From the NCBI GenBank assembly GCA_013407085.1, contig JACCGJ010001783.1, positions 55,409 through 119,408 of the forward strand: a stretch of 64,000 nucleotides of DNA, read 5' to 3'. The notes beneath the pieces are model-generated. The model had not been told where the DNA came from and ran no database searches. It saw nothing but the letters and a program-made list of their open reading frames with translations. Positions 13,391 through 24,720 of the stretch are shown here, piece after piece. The DNA is from Atriophallophorus winterbourni (lineage: Eukaryota; Platyhelminthes; Trematoda; Plagiorchiida; Microphallidae). A program made the position numbers and the translations under genes. Within the stretch, counting starts at the first letter, position 1; every line of letters starts with the position of its first letter.

Positions 13391-15383
13391 GTGAGTGATT
13401 CACGTACTTCTACGCATTTTAATTCCGAATAAATAAAGTGAAATCAAGAAGCATGAAATAAATCGATGTTTGTTTCAATACCATTGGATCTGCCTTTCTA
13501 TTAGATAAAGTCGAGTCAGATGTGCAATGTGCTTGTTATAATATACATAATATGATCCATTCACTATTTTTAACCAAACACACCTTTATCTTAAACCATG
13601 ATGAGCTAAAATTATTCTTAATTTTCATGTTGAATGCGAAGGATGTTCCCTGAATAGTAAACATTTAGTTTTGTTTTTGTCTTGTGTAAATGGTCCAGTT
13701 TTTACTGCAATACTGTGAAGCAAATTAACGTCGAGCATTTTTAGACGTTTCATTGTCAAGCGTACAGGCAGTAACTCACGAGCTCGGTGTAAGCTAGAAA
13801 TTCAAGCAGTCTGAAGGTCTTTAATCTGGCCATCGTGATGAATCCAATACGTTAATAGAATGCTCTTGATGGATTAATCGATGTAATTGAACAAGAAAAG
13901 CTCAATAAATTTTAAGCCGTTAAACCGTCAGCTTTCTCGTTCGTCCTTCATGTAAAATATACCAAAAGATCACATTTTGTGTAACCACTATATCGGCATT
14001 TACTTTTCTTAAGTAGTCACAGACGGGGCATGTTTTTGGTTCTAAATAATAACGGACATTCTTAGTAATATCAGTTCGTCACCAGGTTTACTCAAATTTA
14101 ACACCTCTAAGTCAGTTAAATTAGTTAATTAGCAATACCCGTGAAATAAGATACCTTTAGTAGCAAAACTGGATAATCATTTTACGCTCAAAAACGTAAC
14201 TGGACCTCTTTAACAATAGAATTGGAAGTGTACTTTGTTTTACTGATGCTTATGATTATTTCCATGGATATATCAAAGCAAGCACAAACGCCAGTGATGA
14301 TTGTGATGAATTAATGAAGGTTAATGTGATTCAGAAAGTTCACTTTTGTTATAATACATCCATTAATTCATTCGGTCAGACAACTTAACGAGCTAATTTT
14401 AGTAGATGGGTTAATAGCGATTAATATCAATGACAATGGTGCTTCGGTGATCAATAATTATCGCTTTTTCTTATTGATAATATCTTTCGATTTCGTTCAT
14501 GTAAGTACGTCTCAAGCCCACTTTGATTTCATGCTTCTCAGCGCTTTGAACAAATCTACAGTCACATACACTCGCAAAGTACCAGGTCAGTTTGAGACCG
14601 ACGCTTTTCACTCTCTTCATAGTGGTAGAGAACTAGTTTCTCCCACGTTTTTGGGCCATTATTAAGAGCTTCTTTTGACGAACTTCTTTGTAGCGTAATT
14701 GTAGCCCACACATAAGCTGATATCTTAATTTCAGCTCCTCAGCTCCTTTATTTTCAAGACGCAGTGAACGGTGAAGAGTAAATTGCAATCCGCCTTCATT
14801 CGTGTGAGACAATGCTATATTTTTCGCAGTACAAAAAACGCAATTTAGACCATAATTTTAGTGCTCACTGTGAGTTTCTAGATTCCCTTACACAAGAAAT
14901 CAAGGATAAAAGATCGTTCATCATCCACTTGTGAATCTCGTTGTCTAGCTGGAAGCTATCTGCAGTACCTAAAAATATACATGTTATTTAAATCATGTAC
15001 TGTTTAACACTGTCTAAGCTCAAGAGTGTTCTCTGATACAGCACCATCATTTAATAAAAATGTTCACCGTTTTGTATGCCAACGGAAAAGATTCCATTTG
15101 CGACTGAATATGTTCTTGAGAGTTGTCAATGGCGTATGAATGGTTAGCAAACATCATTTATCTTATTAACTTCGCGCAATTGAAATTTGTGGTTCAATAT
15201 CCCGCTACGAAAACGTCTCCCATATGGTCCTTCTAAATACTTATAACTTGCTAGGTTTAAATCAAGTATCTTACTCTATTTCTCTTAGTTTTACCAAGTA
15301 TGCAACGAGACAACTGAAAATAGTTATTACCTGGTTTGCATGAGTAAAGGAGCTGCTGGTGACATGTGAATAAAAATCTAATA

Positions 15384-15480
15384 GCGCATGCGGATCCTGA
15401 TTTTACTGTCCCTACCTGATGAGTGCAAACAGTACGAAACCGATCGTGGGGTGTGACGGAAAAGCATTAAAATGAATATT
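15384..15480 (+). repeat. Hammerhead repeat family C, 5'-truncated copy
   Basis: A 97-bp copy in sense orientation ending in the family's 3' terminus (GAATATT). It contains a nearly intact hammerhead ribozyme, listed separately. It lies in the first recognised intron of the ERICH3-like gene. Confidence 0.75.
15410..15451 (+). ncRNA. Hammerhead ribozyme (family C)
   Basis: Stem I is CCCUAC (15410-15415) with GUGGGG (15446-15451), including one G-U pair. The conserved CUGAUGA is at 15416-15422. Stem II is GUGC (15423-15426) with GUAC (15432-15435), loop AAACA. GAAA is at 15436-15439. Stem III is only CCGA (15440-15443), changed from the palindromic CCGG of other copies. The expected cleavage is after UC at 15445. 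All core bases are present; the stem III change may weaken pairing of two copies. Confidence 0.8.
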
Positions 15481-15804
15481 TTGGCTAATAGGATGTCATT
15501 TTACTTGTTATTCACGTTTGCTTGTTCTGAGCACAATACTGTCCGAATATCAAGCCCAAAGTAGTGAAATTCCGCTCAAAGGTATTTGCTACATTTTCTT
15601 CAGACAAAATTGAAATGAGATCAGCATGTTGTTCAACTATTTTCCATAGCATTAACTTTCGTGCAAAATCGGCTCTGATGTCTGTTTTGCACTCCTCTGC
15701 TTAGTTTACTGTAAGTTACCCGAAACACCATGGTATGATATGATGGTATAAAAGCAGAAGCCTGATCCAGGCAAAGTGCCGCACAGTCAGAGACTGCACT
15801 GTCA

Positions 15805-15970
15805 GGTTGCCCAGGCCTAGACATATATGAGGGTGGAAATAGAAATTGTAGTGAGACTCCAGCGTGTTTCACCATGCAGCTCACTACCGTTGGTCAATCA
15901 ATTTTGCACGATGTTAGCTGCACAGCACAAAGTACTGCACGATTGCACATCCGTGCATCCGAACCACCAT
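15805..15970. repeat. Dispersed repeat D, copy 1
   Basis: Roughly 70 percent alike by eye to 21939-22110: both share a block reading GACTCC/ACTCC, GCGTGTTTC and CATGCAGCTCA in the same order, then CTGCAC-ATTGC. No coding capacity is evident. Confidence 0.45.
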
Positions 15971-16266
15971 GCAACGGTATCGTTCAGCCTTCCCTGACGG
16001 TGCTCGTTATCCAACTTTATATAATGTTACCTTGATTGAGCCTCGCTAATCTACATGAAATTAGTGCAGTCTACTACGAGAGCTTTATTGAAGCATAAAT
16101 TTTTACTTTGATCTCTGTTATCTAAAATAAATATGTGCTTGCATAATTTTCATAAATTATGGTAAGAAAATAAGATCAATTTTTCATTCCATTCACTTAT
16201 TCAATGAACGGTGCATTGTCATATTAACCTGTTGAACGTAACCAACGTTTGTCAATATTTTCACAG

Positions 16267-16377
16267 GAGGAACGACGGAAACGAGAGGCAGAAACACTTT
16301 TGATGCAACTCATTCCACATGTTCAATCATCGCGGGAAAAATTGGATCCTCTGCCGATAACGGTCAACGATGCTTCG
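16267..16377 (+). CDS. ERICH3: ERICH3-like exon 2 (37 codons)
   Basis: Acceptor TTTTCACAG ends at 16266 and donor GTATGT starts at 16378; phase 0 at both ends. It continues the charged helix of the previous exon (EERRKREAETLLMQLI) and then turns into a Pro/Ser linker. No domain beyond this. Confidence 0.75.
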
Positions 16378-16789
16378 GTATGTTTTCTCGATGATTCTTA
16401 GTATTCGATGATTTACAATACATTCGGTGAACTCAATGAGTGATGCATATTCATCACTCAGGGTAAAACGTGGCCAACAAAATCTCTTGCGAAGCGCTTC
16501 GCAAGGAATACGGATGGCAAAACTTTTACAAGTTAGAGTAAACATCACTCAACTTTGCGATGACATAGGATTTTCTCAAAAGCGACCGGAAATAATATAC
16601 GATTATTGTGATTAGTCAAAATCGCGACACCACTCGTTTTCTCACGATAGCAAGGTGGCACACTACAAAATCACATCACCGACTCGCAGTTAATAGTCCA
16701 GGGAACGTACCGCACTACTAAAATGTGACTGGTTGAAAAGCAGTTAGCTTCACAATAATCTCAGGGTCGCAATGTAGTTACGAATGCGT

Positions 16790-17150
16790 ATATATGTATG
16801 TATAAAATGAATCGGTCATCATGACTGGCATAACTGTTGGGGTAAAATCAGGGTTATCTCGCATACAACCGTCAAGTTTCGATTTGAATATAGCTAAACC
16901 ATGGGAGTTTACCAAATTGGTTTGTAGGTAATTCCAGAAAAAGCGCACACGCATCGAATAAAAATACCAGCGGCAGTTCCTTTTGGAGTGGTATTTCCGA
17001 CACGCAACCATGACCTCGAATGTTGTGGGAATTTCGAAGTTGGAATAAGTTATCTAGAGGGTAGGAAACATTAGCAATGAACTTATATACAAGCATAAGA
17101 TCGCCTCGCATTCTCGTTTGTGAAAGTATCTTCAGGTCTATTCGTTAAAG
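16790..17150 (-). mobile_element. LINE 3' end fragment
   Basis: Two overlapping minus-strand frames read the standard end of a CR1-like reverse transcriptase: RGDLMLVYKFI, then RGHGC, and in the other frame FYSMRVRFFWNYL and FKSKLDG. A frameshift separates them. Only the last about 120 residues survive. Confidence 0.75.
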
Positions 17151-17960
17151 ACACTCGACGAACGGTGCATTATGATAACCATCGTCATGCTAACAGTTTG
17201 CTTGCAAGCAAGTGGGCCATGTACGTACGCAGTTTGCATAACATCTTTCGAATGAGTGGTAACTAATTTAGATTACTTTGTACTAAGCTATTGACCCTAT
17301 GGATACAATTTGAACACAGATAGGAACTGCGCAACTGTTGTAGGAATGTAGCGACATCTATTCGACAAGGTGAACGAAAATGGATTGTCATTGGGCTGTA
17401 TCAAACTAGGAGATGCGAGCAGACCTGATGAAGCACACGCCACAACCAAGTGCTGAACCGCATGTTGTAAAAAACGAAGGGAAACATTTAAAAATAACTA
17501 TACGCGTACCTGCATATATTGGGTCCGCTTTCGGTTGAGATTAGATGAATTTACGGGTCAGCGTTCTTCCGGATATGTTACCTGACGTTTATGATGCAAC
17601 AGTTCCATCTGCTATAGGTTAAATCCCAGTGCAGTCTGTCCCGGTCTCATATTCAATATTTGGATGGACAAGCATGCTTCGATTTATTAGAACATATCCA
17701 ATGTTTACTTTGTATAGGGGAAACAATGCTGTAGCAAATAATACACCATTTTTGTATCCCGCGGGAATGGTTAAGGTCAAAGGCATGGCTACCTCAAAAG
17801 TACAGGTTTGAACAATTAGAAATGAGAACGAGGTCATTCATGTGGTAGTCCGTAGCTGTGACAAATGCGATTTCGGCAAATTGTCGCTTTGGGGAATTGA
17901 CTTTATCAAACCACTAGGGAAATACACAAAGTTTAAGTTTACAATCTAAACGGAAGGTGG
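17151..17960. other. Unassigned intron sequence
   Basis: No gene is supported. Two opposing open frames near 17620-17840 show no recognisable domain. A hammerhead-like but incomplete pattern at 17427-17460 is discussed among the rejected items. Confidence 0.4.
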
Positions 17961-19481
17961 TGTGTATAACATTCACGGAAGTTAATGGAAAAGGTTTACG
18001 AACCCATACATCAGAAACCAGTCAGCGATGAATGCGAACCGTTCATGCGGCACTGCCTTGCGGGTGAAGTCAATCTGCTAAAGGTTCGAGATGGGACCAC
18101 GTAGACGAAAGCTCCCTTACGTCGGTGTAGACAATCGGGTAGTATCCGAGTCACATTGTTGCCACTTGTCTCTAAGCTTCTCGAACGATTTGTAGCTGAT
18201 GAACTTATCAAACATTTGGAACAAAATAATCTTCTTTCCATCGCACAGCACAGATTTAGGACAAGACACTCCTACCTCGCCAATCTTCTCATAACTGTTG
18301 GTAACTGGACTCGAGCCGTGGATAATGGATATCCTATCCATGCTTGTTACTTGGATATATCTAAATATAAACAACATATTCTCCAAACCTCGCTTAAACA
18401 ACAGTGCCCATCAGATCTAATCGGTGTTAGCTTACATTGTATCCGAAGGGAAGACCTGACACGGAGATCTGTTCGGTTGAGCGACCACAAAAGATGTTGC
18501 TGGCTCCTTCTAAACTGGTCGGGCAAACGAAGCTACTCAAATGTGCCAGTCTGGAGAACAGTTCATAAACGCTTAATTGCGATCGGTCAAACGGTGGACG
18601 ATAGCCCAGGTCGTTAAGGTTACGGTGGACAGGGTTCAAATCCCACACGAAGCGGAGGATATGCACTGCTGATGAGCACTCGAGTCCAGTGCTTCCATTA
18701 TGGACCGTCGTGATCAACTTTGGGAATAGTTCGATGGGCTTGGCACGGATGAGTAGTCACAAATATAACACTTATTCTCCAAAGATCGCTTAAACAACAT
18801 GCCCGTCAGATCGAATCGGTGTTAGCTTACACACTGTATCGATGGGAAGACCTGAACACGGAGATCTGTTTCGTTGGGCGACCACAATAGGTAGTGGTTG
18901 TGCTTTGTGGCTTCCTTCTGAACTGGTTGGGCAAACAAGCTACTCAATGTGCCAGTCTGGAGAACAGTTTCATAAACGCTTTAATTGCTGATCGGTCCAT
19001 GGGGGGTGGCGGTTGGTGCGATTTGCCCGGGGGTCGTTAAGGTTCGGTGTGGCAGTGTTCAAATCCCACACGAACGGAGATATGCAACTGCTGAGGGTTG
19101 GAGCTCAAATAGAGCGAAACTCGAGTCCAGTGGCTTCCATTATTGACCTCGCGATTACGGTGTTGGGTTGGTGTGTGAGTTCGTGGCGGTTGGCAACGGA
19201 ATATGAGTCACAAATATGTAAAAAGCTTTACCGTGTTAACCACAGCTACTGCAACAAAATTGGAGCGCTCGGGGTGTGTGGGGCAGAATTTTGGCCAGGA
19301 TACAGAGAACTTGACTGGTATCACCAGGGTTACAAGGAATGGGGCACTATCCAGTCCATAGGAATACCAAGTGGCGTACCTACTCACAGGCGCAAGCTTG
19401 CGGCAAAGGTCTTTTCCTGGTTTGGTCTGTTCGCGACAACGATATGCCAGAATCTGTACACTGCAAAATCATTTTCTTTGC
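17961..19481 (+). mobile_element. CR1-like LINE interrupted by a repeat dimer and ending at the gap
   Basis: Reverse transcriptase of the 6157 family reads VSKLLERFVADELIKHLEQ at 18167-18223 and HACYLDISK (motif A) at about 18339-18365. It is then broken by the dimer at 18363-19222 and resumes at about 19223 with motif B remnants (SGVP near 19370). Sequence matching the region just before motif C runs up to the first N at 19482. Extra single bases make the last 400 bp look like poor consensus. Confidence 0.75.
18363..19222 (+). repeat. SM-alpha-like SINE dimer inserted in a LINE
   Basis: Two tandem units start at about 18363 and 18761 (AAATATA then ATTCTCCAAA) and end near 19216. Each has a tRNA-like box B (GGTTCAAATCC near 18636; GTTCAAATCC near 19058) and remnants of the hammerhead seen complete at 22913-22957. 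In the first unit, stem II and most of GAAA are deleted; in the second, extra bases disrupt CUGAUGA. Short similar sequences flank the pair (ATATCTAAA at 18356-18364, ATATGTAAA at 19213-19221), consistent with a target-site duplication. Confidence 0.7.
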
Positions 19482-20481
19482 NNNNNNNNNNNNNNNNNNN
19501 NNNNNNNNNNNNNNNNNNNNNNNNNNNNNNNNNNNNNNNNNNNNNNNNNNNNNNNNNNNNNNNNNNNNNNNNNNNNNNNNNNNNNNNNNNNNNNNNNNNN
19601 NNNNNNNNNNNNNNNNNNNNNNNNNNNNNNNNNNNNNNNNNNNNNNNNNNNNNNNNNNNNNNNNNNNNNNNNNNNNNNNNNNNNNNNNNNNNNNNNNNNN
19701 NNNNNNNNNNNNNNNNNNNNNNNNNNNNNNNNNNNNNNNNNNNNNNNNNNNNNNNNNNNNNNNNNNNNNNNNNNNNNNNNNNNNNNNNNNNNNNNNNNNN
19801 NNNNNNNNNNNNNNNNNNNNNNNNNNNNNNNNNNNNNNNNNNNNNNNNNNNNNNNNNNNNNNNNNNNNNNNNNNNNNNNNNNNNNNNNNNNNNNNNNNNN
19901 NNNNNNNNNNNNNNNNNNNNNNNNNNNNNNNNNNNNNNNNNNNNNNNNNNNNNNNNNNNNNNNNNNNNNNNNNNNNNNNNNNNNNNNNNNNNNNNNNNNN
20001 NNNNNNNNNNNNNNNNNNNNNNNNNNNNNNNNNNNNNNNNNNNNNNNNNNNNNNNNNNNNNNNNNNNNNNNNNNNNNNNNNNNNNNNNNNNNNNNNNNNN
20101 NNNNNNNNNNNNNNNNNNNNNNNNNNNNNNNNNNNNNNNNNNNNNNNNNNNNNNNNNNNNNNNNNNNNNNNNNNNNNNNNNNNNNNNNNNNNNNNNNNNN
20201 NNNNNNNNNNNNNNNNNNNNNNNNNNNNNNNNNNNNNNNNNNNNNNNNNNNNNNNNNNNNNNNNNNNNNNNNNNNNNNNNNNNNNNNNNNNNNNNNNNNN
20301 NNNNNNNNNNNNNNNNNNNNNNNNNNNNNNNNNNNNNNNNNNNNNNNNNNNNNNNNNNNNNNNNNNNNNNNNNNNNNNNNNNNNNNNNNNNNNNNNNNNN
20401 NNNNNNNNNNNNNNNNNNNNNNNNNNNNNNNNNNNNNNNNNNNNNNNNNNNNNNNNNNNNNNNNNNNNNNNNNNNNNNNNN
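19482..20481. other. Assembly gap, 1000 N
   Basis: Exactly 1000 N, so probably a nominal rather than measured gap. It starts in the middle of a LINE, just before the expected motif C. No annotation is possible inside it. Confidence 0.99.
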
Positions 20482-21938
20482 ATAAAAGCATACCAAATTT
20501 CTTTCTACAATTTTGTTTTAATATTATAGAATTGGGGCAACATGGACCACTTTAAGTAGCGTGCAATTCCATTTGCTATATGATATCATCTAATGGTCGG
20601 AACTCTATGCATTAGTACTTATTATCATAACTAATAGATTTATCTACGTAGGAATTCTGTTCGCGGGCGTTCTTAAATGTACGTCACACAGAGTTTTAGC
20701 CTGTGCTTTCTCGTTTGAAAGACGCATACATTACCAGTACGCATATATATGACAGGGCATTTCTAGGTCTTTATAGCTCTTTAAAATTGTCTACTAAAAT
20801 GTGTTTATGGTTATCGCATTACTACTAGATTTTCATGTACCTTAATTACATGGGACACTACACCGTTCACATTTTTAGGTCACATGACCTTGAACATGAG
20901 GTAATTCAGATCAATAGATTCTCCTTGACATAAATTTATAACCAATTGAAGTTTCAGTTGCATTCGTTATTATAGACTGCTATTTAGATTGATCGATACG
21001 AAAGTGCCAAATAAGACGATTATTTTGCGTTTACCTACAAAAGGACCACACAAAATGGAAAGCGATGACAAAAATGACCTGAAAAAGTTGTAAAATGTGC
21101 AATATGTGTCGACACGTTAAATTTGTTTCTAAATTTCTATAATTTACTAAAGAATCCGAAAACAATGGCTTCATATCATTCTTAGAAGTGAATGTCAAGA
21201 TAAATAGCAAAAGAAGAATAAATGGCTTTGTATGAATAGATCGAATTGAAAGCTTTAGACTAAAGTTGGAATACAAAATCTGCACATAAAATTCTGTAAA
21301 TAACTAAATAAATTTGACCATGATTATTCGAAACCCTTTCATTTTGACAAAGATATATTGATGCTAATAAATTAACGTGCCTCCGCTCTTGGGTGTTTTG
21401 GAAGGCAACATATCATGTTTCAATCTAATCGTCGATAATGATTGACATTTAGGTAGATCGTGGGTGAGATATCCGTGTGGATATTATCAACGAGTAGGCC
21501 ACCTAAATAATTGCTGTTTACAGACTGTTCTAAAATGCCTTCTTCAGAAATCCAGTTTGCGCGTTAAATGACTGTGCTACAATGATAGGTCAACAAAAGT
21601 TCTCTTGAAAGTACTGTCGGAAAAATACCTGGTAATCAGTACAAAAGATGAGGTTCAAATACAAAGAGATGACCGTGAAAAATCAGCTTAAGCTTAACAT
21701 AAAATGTGTAGGAAGTAAGTTTGCGAACTTTTGTGATTATTGTTATCTTAAAAATAGTGTCTACCCGTGGGAAACTTGGGTGCATCGCATCGAGAATCTT
21801 CACAGAGAGCATCTCACATATGTAGGGAGGTATCCCAGCACATTTCCATGCGTGTTCAAACCCAATGCACTACTCGATTTTATTACGGATGAATGGGTCA
21901 AAATATTGTGATAGAAAATCCGCACGTGGGCTATGATA
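20482..21938. other. Unassigned intron sequence after the gap
   Basis: AT-rich sequence with no supported gene. Open frames near 21031-21285 and 21648-21911 carry no recognisable domain and lack splice evidence. Confidence 0.4.
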
Positions 21939-22110
21939 CTGTCACTTTGCCCATGTCTGAGAAGATATATGAAGAGAAACATTGCATCGAAACTCCTGCG
22001 TGTTTCCACATGCAGCTCAGTGTCGGTGGCAAATCGCGCGGTGTTACTTGCGCAATATCGAAATGCTGCACAATTGCGGTTATGATGCTGACGAACACGC
22101 TTTTTCAATA
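21939..22110. repeat. Dispersed repeat D, copy 2
   Basis: Imperfect match to 15805-15970 in the same orientation. Not coding as far as can be seen. Confidence 0.45.
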
Positions 22111-22466
22111 TAAAACAATTGTAATCTTTATATCCGATTGTGTTTTTTTATTTATTCTCTAGACCTGTATTTTTGTGTGTATTATCTAGACAATTGTAGC
22201 AAAATTTACCCGTCTTGGTCTTGAAAGAGCATACAGGATTCTCAATCAGAATTATGATTCTTTGCCTTTCAGTACATGCTAACTAAGAGTCAAATGCATG
22301 CTTTTGGATCTAAAGTTGTAATGATGTGGCGGCTCATGGAATGCATACTACGTTCAATTTGCAATTCGTGTTTAGGTGATGGGTGTAGTTTACGAATTTT
22401 ACACTCGTATTTCGAAATGTTGACTATTTTCACTCAAAGTTTCATGCTATCTTCCCTTAGATTCAG

Positions 22467-22532
22467 GCGTTGTTGAACAACGGAGATTTTTATTTGACCG
22501 TCTCCGACATCGACGATCCCGATGTTGCGGTG
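22467..22532 (+). CDS. ERICH3: ERICH3-like exon 3 (22 codons)
   Basis: Reads ALLNNGDFYLTVSDIDDPDV, ending at donor GTAAGC (22533); phase 0 at both ends. Two acceptors are possible: TTAG ending at 22460 (adds Ile-Gln) or CAG ending at 22466; both keep the frame. The only evidence is its splice sites, its frame and its position in the series, so it is less certain than its neighbours. Confidence 0.6.
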
Positions 22533-22828
22533 GTAAGCATTATTGTTGCGTCTATCGTTTCTACTCCGCTTCCAATGTGATTTAAGCTGTCTGAATAAAG
22601 TGGCGCATTACTCAAATTTGATAAGCATGTTCAACAATGAAGATTTTGGAGAACAACGCGGATAGAATATACGTATAGAAATTAAACAAATCGTACATTC
22701 GTGTTTGCATCCATGTGGTTTAAAGGAAGAGTGAAAGTAATTTCAAATTTAACATGAAGTGGGAAATTTATGATTAACAATGAGGGTTTTTAATAAACTG
22801 GGGCCAGCGCAGTGTTATTCAACGTGAA

Positions 22829-22842
22829 ACATTGTAAAGTTT
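22829..22842. repeat. Target-site duplication, left
   Basis: ACATTGTAAAGTTT, repeated exactly at 23139-23152 on the other side of the SM-alpha-like element. Confidence 0.8.
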
Positions 22843-23138
22843 TTGTGTCTACTCAACCGTACCAAGTCTTTCGAAATATTCACAAAGCTTATCACAACGG
22901 TCCACATTGGAAGCACTGGACTCGAGTTTCGCTCTTATTAGAGCTCATCAGCAGTGCATATCCTGTCTCGGGTCTGACTGGAACCCAGGACCTTCACCAT
23001 TGTAGTCTCATACCTTACGGCCTGAGCTACCGACCCCCGTTTGACCGAGCGCGATTAAGTCTTCACGAATGTTTCTCCAGATTGGCACATTTGAGTAGAC
23101 ACAAAAACACAATGAACAAACTCTCCAAACACCCTTCA
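22843..23138 (-). mobile_element. SM-alpha-like SINE with pol III boxes and hammerhead
   Basis: An approximately 296-bp element on the minus strand, flanked by exact 14-bp direct repeats. Reading 5' to 3' on the minus strand: an inverted 5' piece, a tRNA-like box A (TAGCTCAGGCCG, 23029-23018), a box B (GGTTCCAGTC, 22985-22976), a complete hammerhead (22957-22913), and a 3' end reading GAGTAGACACAAAA. The first and last 16 bases are perfect inverted copies (22841-22856 and 23091-23106). Schistosome SM-alpha repeats likewise combine pol III signals with a hammerhead. It sits in an intron of the ERICH3-like gene, antisense to it. Confidence 0.85.
22913..22957 (-). ncRNA. Hammerhead ribozyme, complete core
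   Basis: On the minus strand: stem I GCACUG (22957-22952) pairs perfectly with CAGUGC (22918-22913). CUGAUGA is at 22951-22945. Stem II GCUCU (22944-22940) pairs with AGAGC (22935-22931), loop AAUA. GAAA is at 22930-22927. Stem III is the palindrome CUCGAG (22926-22921), followed by UC (22920-22919), so cleavage is expected between 22919 and 22918. All invariant bases are present. A loopless palindromic stem III suggests it works as a dimer, as known for newt and other animal hammerheads. Confidence 0.93.
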
Positions 23139-23152
23139 ACATTGTAAAGTTT
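23139..23152. repeat. Target-site duplication, right
   Basis: Exact copy of 22829-22842. Confidence 0.8.
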
Positions 23153-23879
23153 CTCAGAATATCATTTCATTCGGCAAGGACAGCATTTCTGGCGGTAGAC
23201 TTTTCCTCACAAAACATACACGGACAGCCTATAAGCACCGGTGACAGTTTAATCGGGAACGTGGTATTTGAAGAATGAGCATGTGACTGCGTATCGAGAG
23301 ACTAAAACCAAACAGGTTTTGAGACTGTGTTTAAAATTGAATAACGTTAGCATTGGAGAAATGCATATGGTGTATTGCTCAACAAGTGTTCATATCTGAA
23401 AGGTAGACGTGACCACAATGGCTTCGTTAAACATGCTCACACTTAAAATTTAGGCGAATTGACAACGCACTCAGTTTGCGTAGGACACGTAATCGCACCC
23501 AGCTGTTAACAACTGCGTCTCGGCTCTCCACAATTTTTATCGAGCATGGTAGATATTTGGTTGAAAGCATCATTAGATAACTACCGTTTATGCTTAAAGA
23601 CAGCAGCGCGTCTGAACGTTTATCATTGATTATTTGGATCGATTATATCATCAACAGAGTCCGGTGTTTAGTCAACAAATCTGTTTTTGATCTGTCAATT
23701 TAGACGGTTGCTTTTGACATTAGGAATCGAAAGGTCGCGAGGAATCGACCAAAGATTTGTTAGCTTTCTTCATTCACAGATTTATAGCTTTATTCTTAGA
23801 TGATGTGGGGGAAGGCTTTGCTTTACAAGACCGACAAAATGTACATCGGGTCTAATGGTAAAAATTGTCTCAAATTGTT

Positions 23880-24200
23880 GTCAAGGCTGATTGTCAAACG
23901 CAAAAGCATTCTTCACCATTCTCGAGTCAAGTGACTTTTTGAAAGTGCCAACGCTCTCAGATTGTGCCACGTTATTGGGTAAACAGTTCCACGATTGCGT
24001 AGAATGGACACAAAAGTACGTATTTACGGCAGTTTAAGCTGCTATGCTATTGATAAACTTTAAGCGGGTGACCGCGCAGTTGTGTTAATCGCGAGATGTA
24101 ATAAATACCTGAATGGTCGGATCGCGTGAGTGTGTACTATCAGGATGATTTGTATTGAGCTGAATGCAATTTGATAATTCTAAGGTGCACTTCGCACGGA
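23880..24200 (-). mobile_element. LINE 3' end fragment
   Basis: On the minus strand the sequence reads WNCLPNNVAQSESVGTFKKS, the usual last block of a CR1-like reverse transcriptase (WNxLPxxVVxAxSxxxFKxxLD). Upstream frames are shifted. Confidence 0.65.
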
Positions 24201-24660
24201 TGATTAGAAAGCCCACTGGCGAGCTGTGTCACTCTACACTGTGCAGTTTGCAATAGATGGATATTATTTTGCCATTTGGGATCCCATGCTTGTATGGTAT
24301 GTAACTGATAGTGACGTCAAACGAATCAACTGCACTTTACAGGAGATTCAGGTTGCTTTAGCAAGTCAACATTATATTGTGTTTCCTAATTCCAACTAAA
24401 TAATCACGCTCAAATTTTTTTCGAAGAGACGCTTTGAATAACAGTTCGACCGATGACATTTTGGTTGTTGAATGTGCTGTTGTGAGATAGTAAGCTGATT
24501 TTGTACTATTCATGGGCATTTTGTCATCTTGAGATCAGTCCAGTTGTAGAATTTATCTTGCACCAAAGCCTCACGTGGTCTGCGAAGAGAAGCACTGGTA
24601 CACTAGGGAATAGGTGTATTCAAACTGATTTAAATCCTCTTGCATCTTACCATTCTTATT

Positions 24661-24720
24661 TGCAGACTTTTCCATCACACCCCACGATAGGTTTTGTGAT
24701 GTGGCGAAACGGAAAACTGT
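24661..24720 (-). repeat. Hammerhead repeat family C, decayed piece
   Basis: TTTTCCATCACACCCCACGA is close to the family C 3' region (TTTTCCGTCACACACCCCAC). The ribozyme core after it is unrecognisable. A 23-bp stretch shared with 4850-4872 lies further on at about 24774-24796. Confidence 0.4.

Noticed and set aside
17427..17460. Another hammerhead-like pattern: CUGAUGA, a 5-bp stem AGCAC/GUGCU, then GAAC
   Set aside because: The GAAA box is GAAC, no stem III or UH cleavage site follows, and no matching stem I strand is present.
19013..20555. Very long open frames on both strands
   Set aside because: They run through the 1000-N gap, where unknown bases are not read as stops.
22841..23106. 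DNA transposon (MITE) with 16-bp terminal inverted repeats
   Set aside because: The 14-bp target duplication lies outside a longer unit with pol III boxes and a ribozyme; a SINE with a 5' inversion explains the inverted ends better.
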